Shown: positions 60,130 through 64,000 of the stretch, one piece after another | How the letters are laid out: each line of letters begins with the position of its first letter | Position numbering within the stretch: position 1 is the first letter of the stretch | Source: Hydractinia symbiolongicarpus | Lineage: Eukaryota; Cnidaria; Hydrozoa; Anthoathecata; Hydractiniidae | Reading direction: 5' to 3' | Assembly (NCBI RefSeq): GCF_029227915.1 | Contig: NC_079876.1 | Location: 4,280,001-4,344,000, forward strand | DNA: 64,000 nt | Position numbers and translations under genes: made by a program | The notes under the pieces: generated by a model | Told to the model about the DNA's origin: nothing | Seen by the model: only the letters and a program-made list of their open reading frames with translations | The model's database searches: none

Positions 60130-63100
60130 TATTTATCTAAATTTTTAAATGAAGCCCTACCACAGCGCCCAGTGTAATCGCTCAATTCCGGCAATCATGT
60201 CAAATTAAGATGAATGTTATTTCTTGGAGTTCAATTGTCTCATTTATCACATTTATCAGGTCACAGTCCAAATTTAGTTCTATTAAGTCCCACATTCAAT
60301 CGTTTCACTGTTAAAAGCGATGCAACCTAGTATTAACAGATAAATATCGCTAAATACATGTTGGTACGAATATGTTAACCAACCGTTGTAACTCAAATGG
60401 ACTGACATCGATAGAAAGTCAGTGAAATGTAGTATTTGAAACTGTCGCTATTTCTTCAGCGCGCGATAACGGATAAGATTGGTCCCACAGTAAAGAATGA
60501 CTTATTTATCTAAATTTTTAAATAAAGCGCTACCACAGCGCCTGGTGTAATCGCTGAGTTGCGGCAATTATGTCAAATTAAGAAGAATGTTATTTCTTGG
60601 AGTCCAATTGTCTCACTTTCACATTTATAAGGTCACAGCCCAAAATCAGTTCAATTAAGTCCCACAGTCAATTGTTTTACTGTTAAAAGCGATGTAACCT
60701 AGTAATACCGGAAAGATATCACTAAATACATGTTGGTAAGAATATGTGACTCAACCGTTGTAGCTCAAACGGATTGATACTGTTAGAAAGTCAATGAAAT
60801 GTACTTTTTGAAACTGTCTCTATTTCTTCATGGCGGGATAAAGGCTGGGATTGGTCTTACAGCAAGAAATGACATATTTATCTAAATTTTTAAATGAAGC
60901 GCTACCACAGCGTCTAGTGTAATCGCTGAGTTCCGGCAATCATGTCAAATTAAAAAGAATGTTATTTCTTGGAGTACAATTGTCTCATTTATAACATTTA
61001 TAAGGTCACAGTCAAAAATCAGTTCAATTTAATTCCACAGTCAATCGTTTCACTGTTAAAAGCAATGCAACCTAGTAATATGAGAAAAATATCGCTAAAT
61101 ACATGTTGGTACGTGTATGTGACGCAACTGTTGTAACTGAAGCGGATTGATACCGTTAGAAAGTCAATGAAATGTAGTTTTTGAAACTGTCGCTATTTCT
61201 TCAGCGCGCGATAACGGCTAGGATTGGTCCCACAGTAAAAATGACTTAATTAACTAAATTTTTAAATGAAGTGCTACCCCAGCGCCCAGTGTAATCGCTG
61301 AGTTCCGGCAATCACGTCAAATTAAGAAGAATGTTACTTCTTGGAGTTCAATTGTCTCACTTATAAAATTTATCAGGTCACAGTCCAAAGTTGGTTCAAT
61401 TAAGTCCCACAGTCAATCGTTTCATTGTTAATAGCGATGCAATCTAGAAATATCAGAAAAATATCGCTAAATAATAATTGGTACGAATATGTGACCCAAC
61501 CATTGTAACTCAAACGGACTGACACCGTTAGAAAGTCAATGAAATGTAGTATTTGAAACTGTCGCTATTTCTTCAGCGCGCGATAACGGATAGGATTGGT
61601 CCCACAGTAAAGAATGACTTATTTATCTAAATTTTTAAATAAAGCGCTACCACAGCGCCTGGTGTAATCGCTGAGTTGCGGCAATTATGTCAAATTAAGA
61701 AGAATGTTATTTCTTGGAGTCCAATTGTCTCACTTTCACATTTATAAGGTCACAGCCCAAAATCAGTTCAATTAAGTCCCACAGTCAATTGTTTTACTGT
61801 TAAAAGCGATGTAACCTAGTAATACCGGAAAGATATCACTAAATACATGTTGGTAAGAATATGTGACTCAACCGTTGTAGCTCAAACGGATTGATACTGT
61901 TAGAAAGTCAATGAAATGTACTTTTTGAAACTGTCTCTATTTCTTCATGGCGGGATAAAGGCTGGGATTGGTCTTACAGCAAGAAATGACATATTTATCT
62001 AAATTTTTAAATGAAGCGCTACCACAGCGCCCAGTGTAATCGCTCAATTCCGGCAATCATGTCAAATTAAGATGAATGTTATTTCTTGGAGTTCAATTGT
62101 CTCATTTATCACATTTATCAGGTCACAGTCCAAATTTAGTTCTATTAAGTCCCACATTCAATCGTTTCACTGTTAAAAGCGATGCAACCTAGTATTAACA
62201 GATAAATATCGCTAAATACATGTTGGTACGAATATGTTAACCAACCGTTGTAACTCAAATGGACTGACATCGATAGAAAGTCAGTGAAATGTAGTATTTG
62301 AAACTGTCGCTATTTCTTCAGCGCGCGATAACGGATAAGATTGGTCCCACAGTAAAGAATGACTTATTTATCTAAATTTTTAAATAAAGCGCTACCACAG
62401 CGCCTGGTGTAATCGCTGAGTTGCGGCAATTATGTCAAATTAAGAAGAATGTTATTTCTTGGAGTCCAATTGTCTCACTTTCACATTTATAAGGTCACAG
62501 CCCAAAATCAGTTCAATTAAGTCCCACAGTCAATTGTTTTACTGTTAAAAGCGATGTAACCTAGTAATACCGGAAAGATATCACTAAATACATGTTGGTA
62601 AGAATATGTGACTCAACCGTTGTAGCTCAAACGGATTGATACTGTTAGAAAGTCAATGAAATGTACTTTTTGAAACTGTCTCTATTTCTTCATGGCGGGA
62701 TAAAGGCTGGGATTGGTCTTACAGCAAGAAATGACATATTTATCTAAATTTTTAAATGAAGCGCTACCACAGCGTCTAGTGTAATCGCTGAGTTCCGGCA
62801 ATCATGTCAAATTAAAAAGAATGTTATTTCTTGGAGTACAATTGTCTCATTTATAACATTTATAAGGTCACAGTCAAAAATCAGTTCAATTTAATTCCAC
62901 AGTCAATCGTTTCACTGTTAAAAGCAATGCAACCTAGTAATATGAGAAAAATATCGCTAAATACATGTTGGTACGAGTATGTGACGCAACTGTTGTAACT
63001 GAAGCGGATTGATACCGTTAGAAAGTCAATGAAATGTAGTTTTTGAAACTGTCGCTATTTCTTCAGCGCGCGATAACGGCTAGGATTGGTCCCACAGTAA

Positions 63101-63853
63101 AAATGACTTAATTAACTAAATTTTTAAATGAAGTGCTACCCCAGCGCCCAGTGTAATCGCTGAGTTCCGGCAATCACGTCAAATTAAGAAGAATGTTACT
63201 TCTTGGAGTTCAATTGTCTCACTTATAAAATTTATCAGGTCACAGTCCAAAGTTGGTTCAATTAAGTCCCACAGTCAATCGTTTCATTGTTAATAGCGAT
63301 GCAATCTAGAAATATCAGAAAAATATCGCTAAATAATAATTGGTACGAATATGTGACCCAACCATTGTAACTCAAACGGACTGACACCGTTAGAAAGTCA
63401 ATGAAATGTAGTATTTGAAACTGTCGCTATTTCTTCAGCGCGCGATAACGGATAGGATTGGTCCCACAGTAAAGAATGACTTATTTATCTAAATTTTTAA
63501 ATAAAGCGCTACCACAGCGCCTGGTGTAATCGCTGAGTTGCGGCAATTATGTCAAATTAAGAAGAATGTTATTTCTTGGAGTCCAATTGTCTCACTTTCA
63601 CATTTATAAGGTCACAGCCCAAAATCAGTTCAATTAAGTCCCACAGTCAATTGTTTTACTGTTAAAAGCGATGTAACCTAGTAATACCGGAAAGATATCA
63701 CTAAATACATGTTGGTAAGAATATGTGACTCAACCGTTGTAGCTCAAACGGATTGATACTGTTAGAAAGTCAATGAAATGTACTTTTTGAAACTGTCTCT
63801 ATTTCTTCATGGCGGGATAAAGGCTGGGATTGGTCTTACAGCAAGAAATGACA
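60130..63853 (+). repeat. 1862-bp tandem duplication (five monomers), second block
   Basis: About 60130-61991 is repeated at about 61992-63853. Shared markers at offset 1862 are TGGCGGGATAAAGGCTGGG (60831/62693 and 61948/63810), CGCTCAATTCCGG, and TAAATAATAATTGG. The copies are almost identical; I noticed GTACGTGTATG against GTACGAGTATG near 61113. The near identity marks this as one of the most recent expansions in the window. Confidence 0.87.
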
Positions 63854-64000
63854 TATTTATCTAAATTTTTAAATGAAGCGCTACCACAGCGCCCAGTGTA
63901 ATCGCTGAGTTCCGGCAATCATGTCAAATTAAAAAGAATGTTATTTCTTGGTGTACAATTGTCTCATATATAACATTTATAAGGTCACAGTCAAAAATCA

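Larger units (their letters stand above)
42558..64000 (+). repeat. Satellite DNA array, right block (continues past the window end)
   Basis: The same 372-bp satellite in the same orientation, running to the last base. Subfamily content shifts along the block. Up to about 51 kb the monomers resemble those on the left. From about 51.5 kb a variant with GAAAGTCCGTGAAAAGTAG and CGTCACACGGCTAAAAC becomes common. After about 60 kb types with CTTCATGGCGGGATAAAGG dominate. No gene-like frame is present. Confidence 0.97.

Noticed and set aside
1-64000. CENP-B box or telomere repeat in the array
   Set aside because: I found no convincing CENP-B box and no TTAGG, TTAGGG or similar telomeric runs, so a centromeric or telomeric label would rest on array size alone.

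Overview
The window is eukaryotic heterochromatin, almost certainly from an animal. About 55.5 kb of the 64 kb is one head-to-tail satellite DNA with a monomer near 372 bp, all copies in the same orientation. Two autonomous-type transposable elements interrupt it. I see no host gene, rRNA, tRNA, CRISPR array or prokaryotic-style operon. The animal assignment rests on a THAP/DDE transposon carrying a SWIM-YqaJ nuclease gene and on a Ty3/gypsy element; I cannot name the species from the sequence alone.

Layout. (1) 1-27064: satellite array, a mosaic of local multi-monomer duplications with offsets of about 5952, 2980, 1260 and 1635 bp. (2) 27065-30715: a 3651-bp DNA transposon of the ISL2EU/IS4EU type (PIF/Harbinger-related, DDE_Tnp_4 family). 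It has 42-bp terminal inverted repeats, a 4-bp AATT duplication at its ends, and two convergent genes. On the + strand is a SWIM zinc-finger/YqaJ exonuclease-like gene broken by one stop codon and one A8 frameshift. On the - strand is a THAP zinc-finger plus DDE transposase gene with one frame break between the two domains. (3) 30716-37676: satellite. (4) 37677-42557: a 4881-bp Ty3/gypsy LTR retrotransposon with 167-bp LTRs that look identical, a CGTCC target duplication, primer-binding site, polypurine tract and a single uninterrupted gag-pol frame of 1366 codons. (5) 42558-64000: satellite again, with 5-monomer (1862 bp) and 3-monomer (1120 bp) higher-order blocks.

How the parts relate. The satellite has evolved by repeated unequal exchange that copied blocks of 1 to 16 monomers. 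A deleted, roughly 141-bp monomer recurs at least 11 times, always with the same breakpoint, so it has been carried along inside larger units. The retrotransposon sits inside the second copy of a 1.49-kb satellite duplication whose first copy keeps the empty target site. The duplication therefore came first, and the retrotransposon is the younger event. The DNA transposon is older or at least damaged: neither of its genes reads through as it stands.
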